Shown here piece after piece: positions 43,834-56,137 of a stretch of DNA of 64,000 bases. Source of the stretch: Dichomitus squalens LYAD-421 SS1. Taxonomy: Eukaryota > Basidiomycota > Agaricomycetes > Polyporales > Polyporaceae. The stretch's first letter is position 1. Each line of letters opens with the position of its first letter. The notes under the pieces were generated by a model, which worked only from the letters and a program-made list of their open reading frames with translations, was not told the origin of the DNA and made no database searches. The position numbers and the translations under genes are program-made. The stretch is taken from contig NW_006766890.1 in the NCBI RefSeq assembly GCF_000275845.1, positions 1,085,406 through 1,149,405 of the forward strand, written 5' to 3'.

Positions 43834-46350
43834 TCACATCTGAGCTCTCCTCATCAGATTCCTCCGCACACGACGTCGCTCCCCGCCCGCGCCCTCACCC
43901 TTGCCCCAGCGAAGATAGGGCACCTTTTCTCGATCATACCCGGCAATGTCGCCTCCATCGTCGAGAGTGCGATAGTCTAGCAGTCCCCATACAGGAAGTT
44001 GCAGCTCGCCCATAACAAGTACTCGTGCTGAACCGAGGAGATGAGGAGGGACGGGTGTAAGGAGATGGATGCGAGAGGATGGAGAAGGCGAGATCGCTCG
44101 AACAAGGGCGAGGCCCAAGCACTTCGATGTGTGGGGCGAAGGCGGCAGGACACCTTGTTCATAGAAAGGAGAGGGCCGCGCGTCGTCTTCAGCATCAATG
44201 CGGGCGTCGCTGTCCAATGTCCCTGGCTGACAGCTGACCAGTCCAACAACGGAGCACCTGAGGGCCCGGTGCACCTCGGACGGAGTAACGTCTTCTGTCC
44301 CGGCGCCAGTGAGGAAGAGCTGGTCGAAAGCCACACGGGGGTCTAGTTCGTAAGGTGGCTGAGCACATAGAGGGAGAGTCGAGCTCCACGATGCGGCAAC
44401 CGGAGAGGTAAGAAGTGATGTAGAGGGAGAGTTGGGGAGTACGGCGTGGAAGTAGGACAGGATAGAGAGATTTCGCTGGTCTGCAGCGGTGTAGTGGGTC
44501 AAGGTCGACGGGCGCTGGACGGGTTCCACGGACTGAACGTGCGGTCCGCCGAGCTCGCTAGGGCTCAGCAGGGTGTCTACGCGTCCTGTAGTGTCCCACT
44601 CCTCACCAACTGATGCATCGAAAGAGAAAATGTGGGAAGGTTCCACAATTTCTTGGACTTTGCGTGCGAGATCTGCACCAAGGCCTTTCGTCCATCCCAT
44701 TGTGTTGACGACTAGCGGGATGGAAGAATTGAAGCGACCATCGTCGGAGCCGAGCTCCTCAGCAGCGGCGCTCTGTATCTCGAGGTTAAAAAGCTGTACT
44801 AGAGCGTGTATGGATTCGAGATAATGCGAAGGCGTCGCTCGTGGTGAAGTCGCACCGATATAATGGGCCGCATACGGGATGCTGGGATGAGAGAAGGGTG
44901 GGCCTGAAAAGAGGATAAGGCGATTGCTAAGCGCATAGCTCTGAATACTCACCGAAGACGGGTTGCTCGACTACATTCAAGCTCACCATGCCTCCCGGTG
45001 TGAATTCGGATTGACCAAGATCGCACTCCAGGTAGGCAACACGTTGGAATCTGCTGAATGTTTAATATGACACCCTTATAGTCGTAATAATGGCTAACCT
45101 GGAAAGCAGCCGATTGAGTATGAGCCTTGCAAACGTACTCTTCCCGGTGTTCTTCGCGCCCTTGATGATGTACACCATCTTCTTCTCAGCAGTAGCATCG
45201 GTCCCCTGGTCGGATGTCGGAAGGATGGCTTTGACTGCAGCATCCCATGACGGAGGGATGTCCAACGGAACAACATCAGATGTTTGTTGTGTAAGCTGTA
45301 CACATGGACAGTTGAGAGGGCATGATGAGTAAAATTCATTCGACAACGTACATAATACACCGTATCAAGTCCTAAGTCAAACGTCACCCGTCCACGATGC
45401 CATCGTGATGGAGCAAAGAACCCGTCAAAGGTTCTGCATATTCTCCCCAATCCCTCGATACCTGTATGCAATTCCTGTAAGATAATCGCGGCATCGTAGT
45501 CCTTTGAAGCGGCGGCAACACGGTTGGGCAGCGTTGATAGAAAAGCAGGGTCCGAAGAGGAACCTTTGTGGGGGCGACATTGGATGATGGGGATCGGGGA
45601 AGAGCGAGGAGCGAAGACTGGATATGAGGTTGTTGAAGCGTTCAAGGAGACTCCGCCGAGGTCGACTGTGCCTCGTAAAACAGTGATGGAATAGGTCCCA
45701 AGCAAAGCCACGGTGTCCCCTGCGGAGAGCAGAAGGGCAGTACGCTTGTTGGCCGACAGATCCGAGGGGCTAAGGCGGAAGACATTGTGATCAAGGACAG
45801 GTCGAAACGTCGATAGCAAAGCAGGGGCAACAGGCACAGACTCGTCTGGAGGTGGATCGATAGCATCGAGTATGAGAACCTCGTCCGCATCCTCTACCTC
45901 TTCGTCTGAAGAGTCTTGTAGGGGGACACTCGAAGACCATGCACGTTTGCGACTAGCGGGACGAGGATTGAGACAAGAAGGGGGGATACGGGAGGCCTCG
46001 CCTTCCGAGGGCGTGTCCTGGGATGCGACCGATGTTTCGCTGTCACTATCGTTGACTACTATGATGTCTTCCTGGTTTTCGAACGCGTCCGGCTGGACGA
46101 AGTACCTCGCAGAAGGCTCAGGGGAGGATCTACGATTTTGACCCTTTCGTTTCTTGGTTGCATTTCCTGCTGGTGCGCTGGGCTTCCGCTTCGAAGGAGG
46201 CTTTTGATGAGAGGAGGGCTTCTTCCTGAAATCGGACGGAGGTTGGGAGGTTGGCCCGGGAGGGAGTGGTGGCACTGCGGCCGTCTGTGGAGGCGTTTGT
46301 GCCTGATTTTGAGCAAGACGGGCTTTACGTGCTGCTACAGCGCTGAGCAT
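43834..46350 (-). CDS. grc3: GRC3/NOL9-family polynucleotide 5'-hydroxyl kinase
   Basis: Seen: starts MLSAVAARKARLAQNQAQTP at 46350. A long basic and acidic disordered N-terminus leads to VFRLSPSDLSANKRTALLLS and GDTVALLGTYSITVLRGTVD. An intron lies around 45350. Then the Walker A loop in IIKGAKNTGKSTFARLILNR, and FQRVAYLECDLGQSEFTPGG, the lid/Walker B region of the Clp1/Grc3 family. Later PLVVNTMGWTKGLGADLARK and a C-terminal domain ending in a basic RRRVRRNLMRRAQM. About 780 aa. Known: Grc3 with Las1 cuts and phosphorylates pre-rRNA in ITS2. P-loop and DxGQ motifs are intact. It is divergent from TSR2 across 231 bp. Confidence 0.88.
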
Positions 46351-46581
46351 CTGCCACGAGCTGTTGTAAGGCTGTAAGCATACGGCGGCCAGAGGAGGAA
46401 AGATGAGAAGAGAGAGGGCAGATTCAGGAGCGAGGGCGCCGTGGGAAGGTGCCCGCCCGTACAGCAGACGCAGAGAAGCGCTCACGAATTTTTGGAGGCC
46501 ATGGTCCCTGCAGGCTCAGGCTGCCGCCGAGAGTGCTCAGCCTCTGTTCCCTCTCATCACCACAGCTATCTACGAATCTAC

Positions 46582-47130
46582 ATGGCATCCTCTAGCCCAC
46601 CGCAATCCTCGGTTTTCTTCGCTCGCGGCGTGATCGCACGCCTCGCATACTGGCCTGCCCTTCGCATCGCCGTCGATCAAGGCTGGGGTGGCCCCGAATC
46701 TGCCGAGAAGCGCACCTGGCTCGCCTCCGTGCTCGTCGATGACTTCGAGGAGCAAATTCCCAAACCAGATCTCGACTACGTCGAGGATCGCCTATTGCAA
46801 GTCATGGCTGATGAATTCGACACCAACTTGGAGGACGGGAGCGCGGAGGCAGTCGCGAAGGATGTCATAAGGCTTTGGGAGGAGGTCTCGGTGGGCAAGA
46901 CTGAGTTGCTGAAGGAATTTGAGGAAAGGGCGGACAAGCTGAAGGAGAAGAAAGTGGATGTGGAGGAAGCGGCTGGGGACAACAGCGACTGGGAGGATAT
47001 GAGCGACGAAGAGGATGAGGAAGATGAAGTACCGCAGCTGTCAGAGAGGCCACGGCCGCCCAAAGAAGAACCCGAAGTCGACGAAGACGGCTTCACCACG
47101 GTCAAGGGCAAGGGCAAGAATCACAGGTAA
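46582..47130 (+). CDS. tsr2: TSR2, pre-rRNA processing protein / eS26 escortin
   Basis: Seen: one uninterrupted exon from [20 protein letters not shown], followed by the family signature [15 protein letters not shown], then [20 protein letters not shown] and [20 protein letters not shown]. An acidic run ([13 protein letters not shown]) and a tail [12 protein letters not shown] close it. 182 aa, near the family length. Known: Tsr2 escorts ribosomal protein eS26 to pre-40S particles in the nucleus. The start at 46582 is chosen because the longer open frame upstream does not resemble the family. Confidence 0.9.
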   Translation: MASSSPPQSSVFFARGVIARLAYWPALRIAVDQGWGGPESAEKRTWLASVLVDDFEEQIPKPDLDYVEDRLLQVMADEFDTNLEDGSAEAVAKDVIRLWEEVSVGKTELLKEFEERADKLKEKKVDVEEAAGDNSDWEDMSDEEDEEDEVPQLSERPRPPKEEPEVDEDGFTTVKGKGKNHR

Positions 47131-47340
47131 CATACTCATCCCCTCGACGTACGTGAATAGATTTTCTTCGTTCGGCACGAGCTCTGAAGAGCAAGTGTAG
47201 GGACACGGTACAAAACGTGCATCTCGTCTCGGTAGTTAACCCGGAAGTGCCGCGAACATTATATTCTAGTGGTACAACAACGCTTTTGGCACGGTGTCGC
47301 ACGGCAGTAGAAAGACTATAGGCTGGTACCACTAAATGGT

Positions 47341-48600
47341 CTAAGACTGTGAGACGAACTTCTTGCCCTTCTCGATGTTCTTCTTGAGCTCGGGCAAGCT
47401 GGCAGCGAGCAACTCCTCCTCCTCGGCGGAAATCTGACCCAGAGGGAGGATCTTCTCGACACCATTGGGCTGGGAAAGACAGAGTGTCAAGGAGACTTAA
47501 TGGGGTACGACAATAAGCGGGACTTACACCAAGTTCGACGTTCGAAGAGAAGAAGTCAATGCCCTGGTCAGCGAAGAGAGGGCTCTTGACGAAGGTGGGG
47601 GTGACAACACCCTTCTCGCCGTTGATTGCACGGAGAAGATCGCCAGTGAAGCGCGCACCGGCGTACGCCATGGAAAGCGTCGCGGAGCCAGCACCCTCCT
47701 TGGCCTGGACAACCTCGTCACCACCAAACTGAATGCGGTGGACGAGCTTCTTGTACGCCTCTCCAGTAACGCCCTTGCCGTGCGGGGTCTGGGAAAGGAG
47801 GGGGACGATGGTCGTACCAGAGTGACCGCCGACAACAGTAACGGGGACCTCCTTAGGGTCGGCACCAACAATACCGGCGAGGAAGCGCTGGGCACGGACG
47901 ACGTCGAGAGTGGTGACGCCGAAGACGTGAGCAGGGTCGTAGACACCAGCCTTCTCGAGGACGGCGGAGACGATGGGGACGGTGGAGTTGACGGGGTTAG
48001 AGATGACGAGGATGTGGGCCTTGGGGGAGACGCGGGCAATGGCAGCAGCCAGGTCACGGACGATGGACGCATTGGTGTTGAAAAGGTCGTCACGGGTCAT
48101 CTAGGTTGTGCCGAGTCTCGGGGTTAGAGCGAAAGGAGGAAGAAGGGTCGAGAGCAGTGCTTACACCGGGCTAGACGGACGACGGAAGTCAGCTATCGAA
48201 ACCTTGATCAGCGTTGGGAAGTATGCGCACCTTACGAGGAACGCCAGCGGGGATGACGACGACGTCAGTGCCCTCAAGGGCTTGGTCGAGCTTGTCGGCG
48301 GGGTAACCGTGGACCTTGATTGGGGCGAGACGAGGTTACACGTAGCGCGAACTGGGAGGATATGACGCGTACCTCGCTCTTGCTGTCTATGTGAGAGACA
48401 TCGGCGGCAACACCAGGAGCGCCACGGATATCGTAGAGAGAAAGCTCGGTGACGAGAGGGTTGAGCTTGAGGAGGAGGGACAAGGGCTGGCCGATTCCTC
48501 CACCGGCGCCAAGGACAGCGACCTTTGACTGGCGGGCGGCCGAGGAGGAGAACTGGCGGGACTGGGCGGAGAGAGAGCGGGTAGCGGCACGGAAGAACAT
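47341..48600 (-). CDS. mdh1: mitochondrial malate dehydrogenase
   Basis: Seen: starts [20 protein letters not shown] at 48600, an Arg/Ser-rich mitochondrial presequence. The Rossmann start is [20 protein letters not shown], then [19 protein letters not shown], an exon with [11 protein letters not shown], and [20 protein letters not shown] carrying substrate-binding Arg/Asn. [13 protein letters not shown] follows, then [11 protein letters not shown] with the catalytic His. The last exon ends [10 protein letters not shown] (stop 47341). About 335 aa. Known: oxidises malate to oxaloacetate with NAD+ in the TCA cycle. All catalytic residues seen. A CGT microsatellite lies in its 5' leader (about 48616-48640). 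Confidence 0.95.
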
Positions 48601-48799
48601 GGCGGACGTTGCTGTCGTCGTCGTCGTCGTCGAAAGGGAGGGGAACGTCGAGGGAGGGGGAAAAGGTGTGGGGAAAGAGGCGAGACGCTGCGTTTTGAGA
48701 GACGATTGCCGGCTTCGGAGCGGCTCGGGTCGCTGTCGCGTGCGCTGCGTGCGACGGCTCGGACGCAGTGTGCGACGTCCCCGAATCCTGTCGCCCCCA

Positions 48800-50297
48800 A
48801 TGGCCACCAACTTCTGGTCCAGCTCCCACTAGTATGTCTTCTCTCCAATCACCCTTTGGCTCTCGCTCAGCACTCGCTGCGGCAGCAAACGATGGATCGT
48901 CGACAGGGCCACCCTCCACCAGGCCCGCTACTACGACCTCCAGTATGCAGACAGCCCGGAGCATCTCGGCTTCCTCAACATATTCTTCGCCAACCGTGAG
49001 TTTTGTTCGGAATGCCCTCGGCATTGCGTTGTCCTGATTGACCCCACTCTCCGTCTCCCAGTCATATCCAAGCTCGGCAAGAAGCTGCAACTCAGACAGA
49101 GGGTTATCGCCACTGCGACCGTCTTCTTCCGTCGATTCTACGTGAAGAACTCCTACTGTGAGACCGACCCCTTCATTGTCATCGCCGCCTGCTGCTATGT
49201 TGCTGCCAAGGCAGAAGAGGCTCCCGTGGCCATCAGGAGTGTCGTCACTGAGGCTCGCACACTCTTCGGTAACGCCTCTCACTTCTCAAGCCATTTTGCA
49301 ACTCTAACGTCAGAGGAATACAGGAGACGAATACGGCATAAAGACTTTCCCCTCGGATAACTCCAAGTTGGCCGAAATGGAGTTCTACCTCGTCGACGAA
49401 CTCGAGTGTGATCTCACCGTCTTCCATCCCTACCGCACGCTCGTGACGCTATGCGGAAAGGAGGGAGGTGTCTCCCTCCCTCAAGCAGAGGCAGGTGAAG
49501 CCGACGCGGATGATTCCGACGGCCCTCGATACTGGGGGACGGGAGAAGGCAAATTAGAACTACAGGAAGGTGCGCTGCAAATGGCATGGTATGGTCTTCC
49601 CTACTGTCCTTCCCCGCAGGCGCAAGATGCTCAGGCTCCTGTCAGGTTCATCATCAACGATACATACCGCTCTGAACTCTGCCTCCTGTATCCTCCGCAT
49701 CTCATCGCTATCGCCGCTATCTATTTGACCCTCGTCTTCCATGCGCCGACTCGCGCCTCTATCCAGCAACCCGCTTCATCAGCCCCTTCACACTCTGGCT
49801 CATCCCACCATAGTCATTCTGGTTCTCCCACACGTCGCTCTTCTCGCTCTACGACCCACAGCCAGAAGAAACAACAGCAGCCACAAGACGTCATAGGTTT
49901 CATGGCTGGACTCAACGTCAGCATGACTCTTGTCGCCACCATCGCGCAGGAGATCATCTCGTTGTATGCGCTCTGGGATCGGTACAGCGAAGATGTCCAT
50001 GCGGATTCGGCAAGGTCGTCGTTCCTGCACAAGTCGGGCAGCGCCAGTGGCGGAACGCGAAGGGGCGGGGTCAAGGCTGGGAGAAGTGCTAGCGTTGTCA
50101 GCAGCGGGACAATCACTAGTGGGAATACCCCGTCTACACAGGACGACAGCGCGCAGAACGAGATCGTCACTCCGATGTCATTAGTACAGCTCCTTCTGCG
50201 AATGAGGGAGCAGCGTATGACAGACTTGGCACATCCACCCAGTGGTAGACCAGTTGCGGTGAATAAGATGCTAGAACGGACACAGGCAGCCGGTTGA
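48800..50297 (+). CDS. ssn8: cyclin C (Mediator kinase module), SSN8/SRB11 type
   Basis: Seen: starts [10 protein letters not shown]; an intron splits the tyrosine before [20 protein letters not shown]. Cyclin box: [40 protein letters not shown] and [13 protein letters not shown]. The second half holds [20 protein letters not shown] and [21 protein letters not shown] Ser-rich insert (about 49760-49870) follows, and the C-terminus after [10 protein letters not shown] is about 110 aa longer than usual, Ser/Gly-rich. Several introns. Known: cyclin C activates CDK8 in Mediator. Inferred: the kinase-module cyclin; cyclin-box residues look intact. It is divergent from MDH1 with 199 bp between the starts. 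Confidence 0.88.
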
Positions 50298-50535
50298 GCA
50301 CCAATAGCGAATGATCGCCGCTGTGCTGCATACGCAGCTTCGGTAATCCTTATCTTGAGGGAGTGTATTTCTAGCGATGGCACCCGCATCGCACTAGGGA
50401 AAATTATGTACCGTACATACTACGACAAGGTCCTTCGAGGGCATGTACAATCTTTACCAATATATACTACGACAGACAATGGATGCATGGAAGAAAACAT
50501 ACGAGGTACAAGAAAGCGATGCGCGACATTTCGTT

Positions 50536-53500
50536 TTATGCGTCTGAGAAGAGTCCCGCACGCACGCGGTCCGCCTCAGCCTCTTCCTCCACTTTTGGAC
50601 CTTCGGGATGGTCGTGATGGGAAGTAGCCGCCTCTTCAGCCGCCGTGGTTGCAGTGTCTGCGAGTGACGTGCTTTCTGACGACGTGCTCTCCGGCTGCGA
50701 GCTTTCGACTATTTCCGACGTCGCCTCTTCGGCGACCTTCGGCGCTTCTGTGACCGACTCCGCGCTCTGTGAACTGACCACTATTTCCTGATCGTCGACA
50801 TCCCCGTCCATTTTACGTGGCGTCTGTCCCTCCTGGCTCTTCAAGTCGTTGTGCGGATGTCCGCCAAAGACATCGTGGCCGGGCTCCGCTTGGCCGAAAG
50901 TGGCCTTGGTCGTGTCAGCCTCAGCGGGAGGCTGCTCGGCGAGCTTGACTGGCTCGCCAATGGGAACCACTCCTGGAACACCTTGGTGCACGGGCTGGTT
51001 GACAACTGCGGGGGACGAAGCTCGCGGAGTTGGAGCAATCCCCTTGTAATCCGAATACTGGGTGTGATTAGTGAATAAAGATCATCGGTGTACAGCAGTG
51101 TCAACCACTCACATTGTCCAAGAAGTCGTTGCTGGTGCGGTGCCGATACATTAGCTCGGACACATTCCTTGTCAGATATTATTCTTACCAAGAGAAATCC
51201 CAAGTCTTCAGCCACTTCGCCTTATAGCACTTGCTCTTCGTCCAAGGGAGTCCATACGCCAGAGGACTGAAATATGTGTAGTTCCAGATGGCGACGACGA
51301 GAAGCACGGCAGCGATCTGCAGTCGGGCGCGCGGGCGCAGCGCGAAAGTGACGAGATCGAAAACGGAGCAAGAGAGTAGGATGGCGAAGTACAGCGCCGG
51401 GAAGTAGTGGTGTAGGAACAGTTGACGACGCATGATGTAGAAAGGCAGGTAGTGCAAAGCCCAGCCGACGAACAAGAAGCCACAGATTGCGTCGTACTTC
51501 GCCACTCTCGCTAATGAGGGTGTCAACACGTTTGACGGATCATGGCCGGTAAACGGAACTTACTGTTCTCGAAGTCCCTGAACCCGCGCTTCGCACGGAG
51601 AATGAGGAAGCCGCGGACAGCGGCGTAGGCGAACACAGCAGCGGTGCTGAGATACCAGATCAAAGGGTTGCCCAAAAGGTAGATTTGGCGGTGATCCTTG
51701 ACCCAGAAGTTCTATACGCGTGACGTTAGCTACCAATGAGACTGAAAATTCACGGGCTGAGCACTAACGATACCGCGGCGTAGACGGGGCCATGCGTCGG
51801 GACGAGAATCATACATGTGACGGTCCGTAAGGCCGGCATTAGTGGTCCACATGACTTGTTGCAGCTCCAAGAACTTTGAGAAGAAGCCAGGCAGCTTGTA
51901 ATTGACCTTGGGCGCATCCTCCGGCACTTGAACGTTAGCAGCATCATTGCAAGCCCGTTGGTTGGAGACTTACGTTTAGGGTGGTAGTTGGTCTCGACGT
52001 ACCACAACGAGTTGGCCAAGACTGCTTGCTTGTTGCAGGTCACCTCCTGCTGCTCGAAACCCCACTCGGGAAGCTTGACTTTGTGAGAGAACAGATAGCA
52101 ACCAGTCATGACATGCTTCAGCCGGAACTGGGTCCTGAGGGTCCTGAGACGCTTGCCCGACTCCTTGTCCCGTTTATCGCCCTTGTAGATCTCAACGATC
52201 CAATCGTCATTCGTGTCGCCCGCATATCCGGGGATACCATACCCAGAAACCTCCTGCTGGAAGTCGACGTCGGAGACGGGCGGGCGTACATCGTGCGAGT
52301 GCAGAGACTTCTCAGTCTGGATGTGCCGAATTTTGACACGAGTACCAGAGGTGATATAAGAGATATCGTGATCCATCCAATTCGTGTACGGGTCGCCGTC
52401 AGCAGTCGCGTTCACGATGCGCCAGTCATTGTTATTGTCGCGGTGCGGATAGAGAGTAACCTGTTGCTCTGAGACGGGCTTACGTTAGGCCTATAGACAC
52501 TTGAACGATGAGTATGTTTCTGCAAACTTACGCTTGCTGCCCCCGGGGTAGAGGTGCGGGTGCGAGTGGAGGTAGCCACCTTGAGTGTTGACATGGCGGA
52601 GGGTGATTTGCGAGCCAACAGCGACATCAGCGAATGTGTCTGCCATACCGCGCCCATTGAGTGTGTGCTGGAACTCAGAGCTCATGAAACCGTCTCCTTC
52701 GCCATGGTTGCTCAGAATGAGGAAGTGAATGCCGAACGTGGACATGTAGAAGATGATTGGAATCAGGATAAGGCAAATTGCGCGAGCCACAAAGTGTCTG
52801 ATGAACAGCTTGGGTGTGACGCGAAGATCACCGAGAAGATCCCAAAGCTGTTTGAGAGTGCCTAGACCGACCGTGGCGATAGTGAAGAGGCCGACCCACT
52901 TGCAGCTAACGACTGCGCCGAGGGAAAGGCCCGTCATGGACAGCCAGATCCACCAGGACTCCGTGAAAGGCTCATAGTGATCCTCGTTACAGAAGGCAGT
53001 CCAAGCGAACGTGGTGAGGGCAGTGAAGAAGATGAGAGGAGAGTCGAGGAGGATGTGACGGGACTGGGTGATCATGCCATTCTCGAAGGTGATGAAGAGG
53101 GAGGCGAGGAGGGCGGTGGTGACACGACAGTCGAGTGCACGGATGGTGAGATAGGCAAGGGGGACAGTCCCGACGCCCATCAAGGCGGGGACCATGCGCA
53201 TTGCGACGTACGGCACATTCTCGTACACTCTGCCAATGACGTCAACAAACGTCCTCAGAACGCTACGAAAGACGGACGTACTTGGCGATGTCCTTGAAGT
53301 CAAAGTTACCGTCGTAGCCAAACAGCCAACCAGCAAGGGTGATGAGAAGCTTGGCCAGGGGCGGGTGCACGTCGACAAAGTAAGACGACTTGATATACCG
53401 CGAGGCGAACTTGCCGAAGTGCACTTCATCGAAGCTAGAATGAGCAGCCGCGGTGAGATTCGGAGGGGGGTCTTGGCTTTCATGATTGATATAAAACACA

Positions 53501-53778
53501 TACACGACACTGTTTGGTTGAGAGATGCGGAAGAGTCTGACTGCGGACGCGACTATCAAGATGACGGCGAGGAGTTTCCACTCTCCGGGGGAGAGGTTGA
53601 GCCCGCCGACGGCATGGGACTTGCGTCCGGGGCGAAGGCCTCTGGAAGCAGCCTCGCGACGCTCATCTGCGTCAAGATGGTCATGACGAGGATGAGGGAA
53701 CCTCTGGGACGTCTGGACTGGCAGTGTATGGCGGCCGGGAGGAGATGCCTGCCGGCGTGCTCGTACGTTGCCAGACAT
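50536..53778 (-). CDS. dolichyl-phosphate-mannose protein O-mannosyltransferase
   Basis: Seen: starts MSGNVRARRQASPPGRHTLP at 53778. Many short introns. The PMT loop has FDEVHFGKFASRYIKSSYF and DVHPPLAKLL with the conserved DE and DxHPP. Membrane helices follow, with ITQSRHILLDSPLIFF. MIR-type repeats include VAVGSQITLRHVNTQGGYLH and IVEIYKGDK. The C-terminal membrane part has QLFLHHYFPALYFAILLSCS and YTYFSPLAYGLPW. A Glu/Ser/Thr-rich tail of about 150 aa ends AGLFSDA. About 920 aa. Known: PMTs move mannose from dolichol-P-mannose to Ser/Thr in the ER. The MIR sequence looks closer to PMT1/PMT2 than to PMT4, but I would not fix the subfamily. The stop position is uncertain by 1-2 bases. Confidence 0.92.
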
Positions 53779-54084
53779 TGTCTAGGCAGCTGGAGAGAAC
53801 AGCCAAATAGGCACAACCAGGATTAAAAGAATCAAAGGAAGGAAGGAATGCCACGAAGAGCAGTCGGTCGTCGTCGTCGTCGTCGTCGTCGGTGTGAAGG
53901 GAGGGTTTGAACTGCAGCACTTGCTGCGCTCGTCGACGTGGGCAGGACAGCACCGCTCATAGCACGTCACGTGGACGAGAAGCCGCAATATTTGGAGCGT
54001 CTATGATCTTGGACTGAGAAGTCCGCATTCTGTCTCTCCCCTCCTCTTCCACTCTTTTCTTTGTCTCCATCTATCTGTATTGCC

Positions 54085-56137
54085 ATGAACATCTTTGGTG
54101 CAGAGGTATGTCCCATTTCTATCTCTTGCTGTCCATCACTCACCCGTTCTGTAGGCAACTGAGGAGAAGGCCGAGAACGCGCGTCTTGCCTCCTTCGTCG
54201 GCGCACTCGCCCTCGGAGATCTCGTCAAATCCACACTTGGCCCCAAGGGCATGAACAAGATCCTCCAGTCAGCATCATCCGGAGAGATCAATGTCACCAA
54301 CGATGGCGCAACAATCCTCAAGTCCATTCAACTCGACAATGCCGCCGCCAAGATTCTCGTCAACATCTCAAAGGTCCAGGACGATGAAGTCGGCGACGGT
54401 ACAACTAGCGTTTGCGTCCTGGCTGCAGAGCTCCTCAGGGAGGCCGAGAAGCTCATCGCCCAGAAGATCCACCCACAAACCATCATCGAGGGTTTCCGTA
54501 TAGCCAGCGCTGCGTCTCTTCGAGCACTCGAGAAGGCTGCCCAGGACAACAGGTATGTGTCGGCCGTTCATCTTCAGCAGTGCTCAAGTAGACAGACGTC
54601 TTCTCGATGCACTTCAGCACCGATCCCGCTCGCTTCAGGCAAGATCTTGTTAACATTGCCCGGACTACCCTCTCCTCAAAAGTCCTCTCCCAGGACAAGG
54701 ATTACTTCGCCAACCTCGCTGTAGATGCCGTGCTTCGACTCAAGGTCAGCGTCTTGTCACCATCGCTGATGATCTTTCCATTGACATACGTGCAGGGTTC
54801 GACAAACCTGGAGCATATCCAGGTCATCAAAAAGGCTGGGGGCAAGCTCACGGACTCGTATCTAGATGAAGGTGCGTATCTTGCCACAGGGCACTTTCGT
54901 TTTCTGAGGTCAAAGGTAGGTTTCATCCTTGACAAGACCATCGGGACCAATTGCCCGAAGCGACTTGAAAATGCCAAGATCCTCATTGCGAACACCTGTA
55001 AGCCGTAACCTTGTGTACTCTGTCCCAATCCCTCATCCATTCGTTCAAGCCATGGATACCGACAAGATTAAGGTCTTTGGTGCTCGGATCAAGGTTGATA
55101 GTACTGGCAAACTTGCCGAGCTTGAGCGTGCCGAGAAGGTTCGCTACGCTAGGTCCCGATGTGATCCTCATTCTCACGTTTCACTGCAGGAGAAGATGAA
55201 GTCTAAGGTGGATGCGATTGCTGCTCACGGGATCAACTGCTTCGTCAATCGTCAACTTATCTACAACTACCCCGAGTCACTTCTTGCCGAAAAGGGTATC
55301 CTCACGATTGAGCATGCAGATTTCGAGGGCGTGGAGCGCCTTGCGCTTGTCACTGGCGGTGAGATCGCTAGCACGTTTGACCATCCCGAGCTCGTCAAGC
55401 TCGGACGATGTGAGCTGATCGAGGAGGTCATGATTGGCGAAGATAAGGTATTCCTCTTGCCTTCTGCCTCGTCTTGCCGTCGCTGATGCGCCTTCGTGGA
55501 CTAGTTGATCAAGTTCTCCGGCGTCGCGGCGGGTGAAGCGTGCACCGTCGTCCTGCGGGGTTCAACGAATCAGATGATTGACGAGGCAGAACGCTCGCTC
55601 CACGATGCTCTTTCGGTCTTGTCGCAAACTGTCAAGGAGACACGTATTGTGCTTGGCGGAGGCTGCTCGGAGATGCTCATGAGCTGTGCCGTCGACGAGG
55701 AGGCGCGGAAAATCCAGGGCAAGAAGGCGATTGCTGCAGAGGCATTCGGCAGGGCGCTCAGGATGATCCCGACTATCTTGGCGGACAACGCAGGTTATGA
55801 CTCCTCGGACTTGGTCGCGAAACTTCGAGCGGCGCACTACGAAGGCAAAAGCGACGCAGGGCTCGGTAAGTCCATTCATTCCGTAGGTGTCGAAGCGTGA
55901 AGGGCTCAACGACGTGCATAGACATGAACGAGGGCTCGATTGGATCAATGGTGAAGTTGGGGGTCACGGAGAGCTACAAGCTCAAGAGGCAGGTCGTCAT
56001 CAGCGCCAGTGAAGCGGCTGAGATGATTCTCCGGTGAGCTGCTTTCTGCGCCTCGGATCTGGCACTTAGTAATCACTTACTTTTGCAGAGTGGATGACAT
56101 CTTGAGAGCCACGCCACGGAAGCGAGAAGCGGTATAG
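54085..56137 (+). CDS. cct2: T-complex protein 1 subunit beta (CCT2)
   Basis: Seen: exon 1 is only MNIFGAE (54085-54105). Exon 2 continues [35 protein letters not shown] and [13 protein letters not shown], then [20 protein letters not shown] with the ATP-site GDGTTS. Later exons: [55 protein letters not shown] and [15 protein letters not shown]. The final exons are [20 protein letters not shown] and [15 protein letters not shown]. About 525 aa, the usual length. Known: CCT folds actin and tubulin in the cytosol. No break seen. It is divergent from the PMT gene across 306 bp. Confidence 0.95.
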
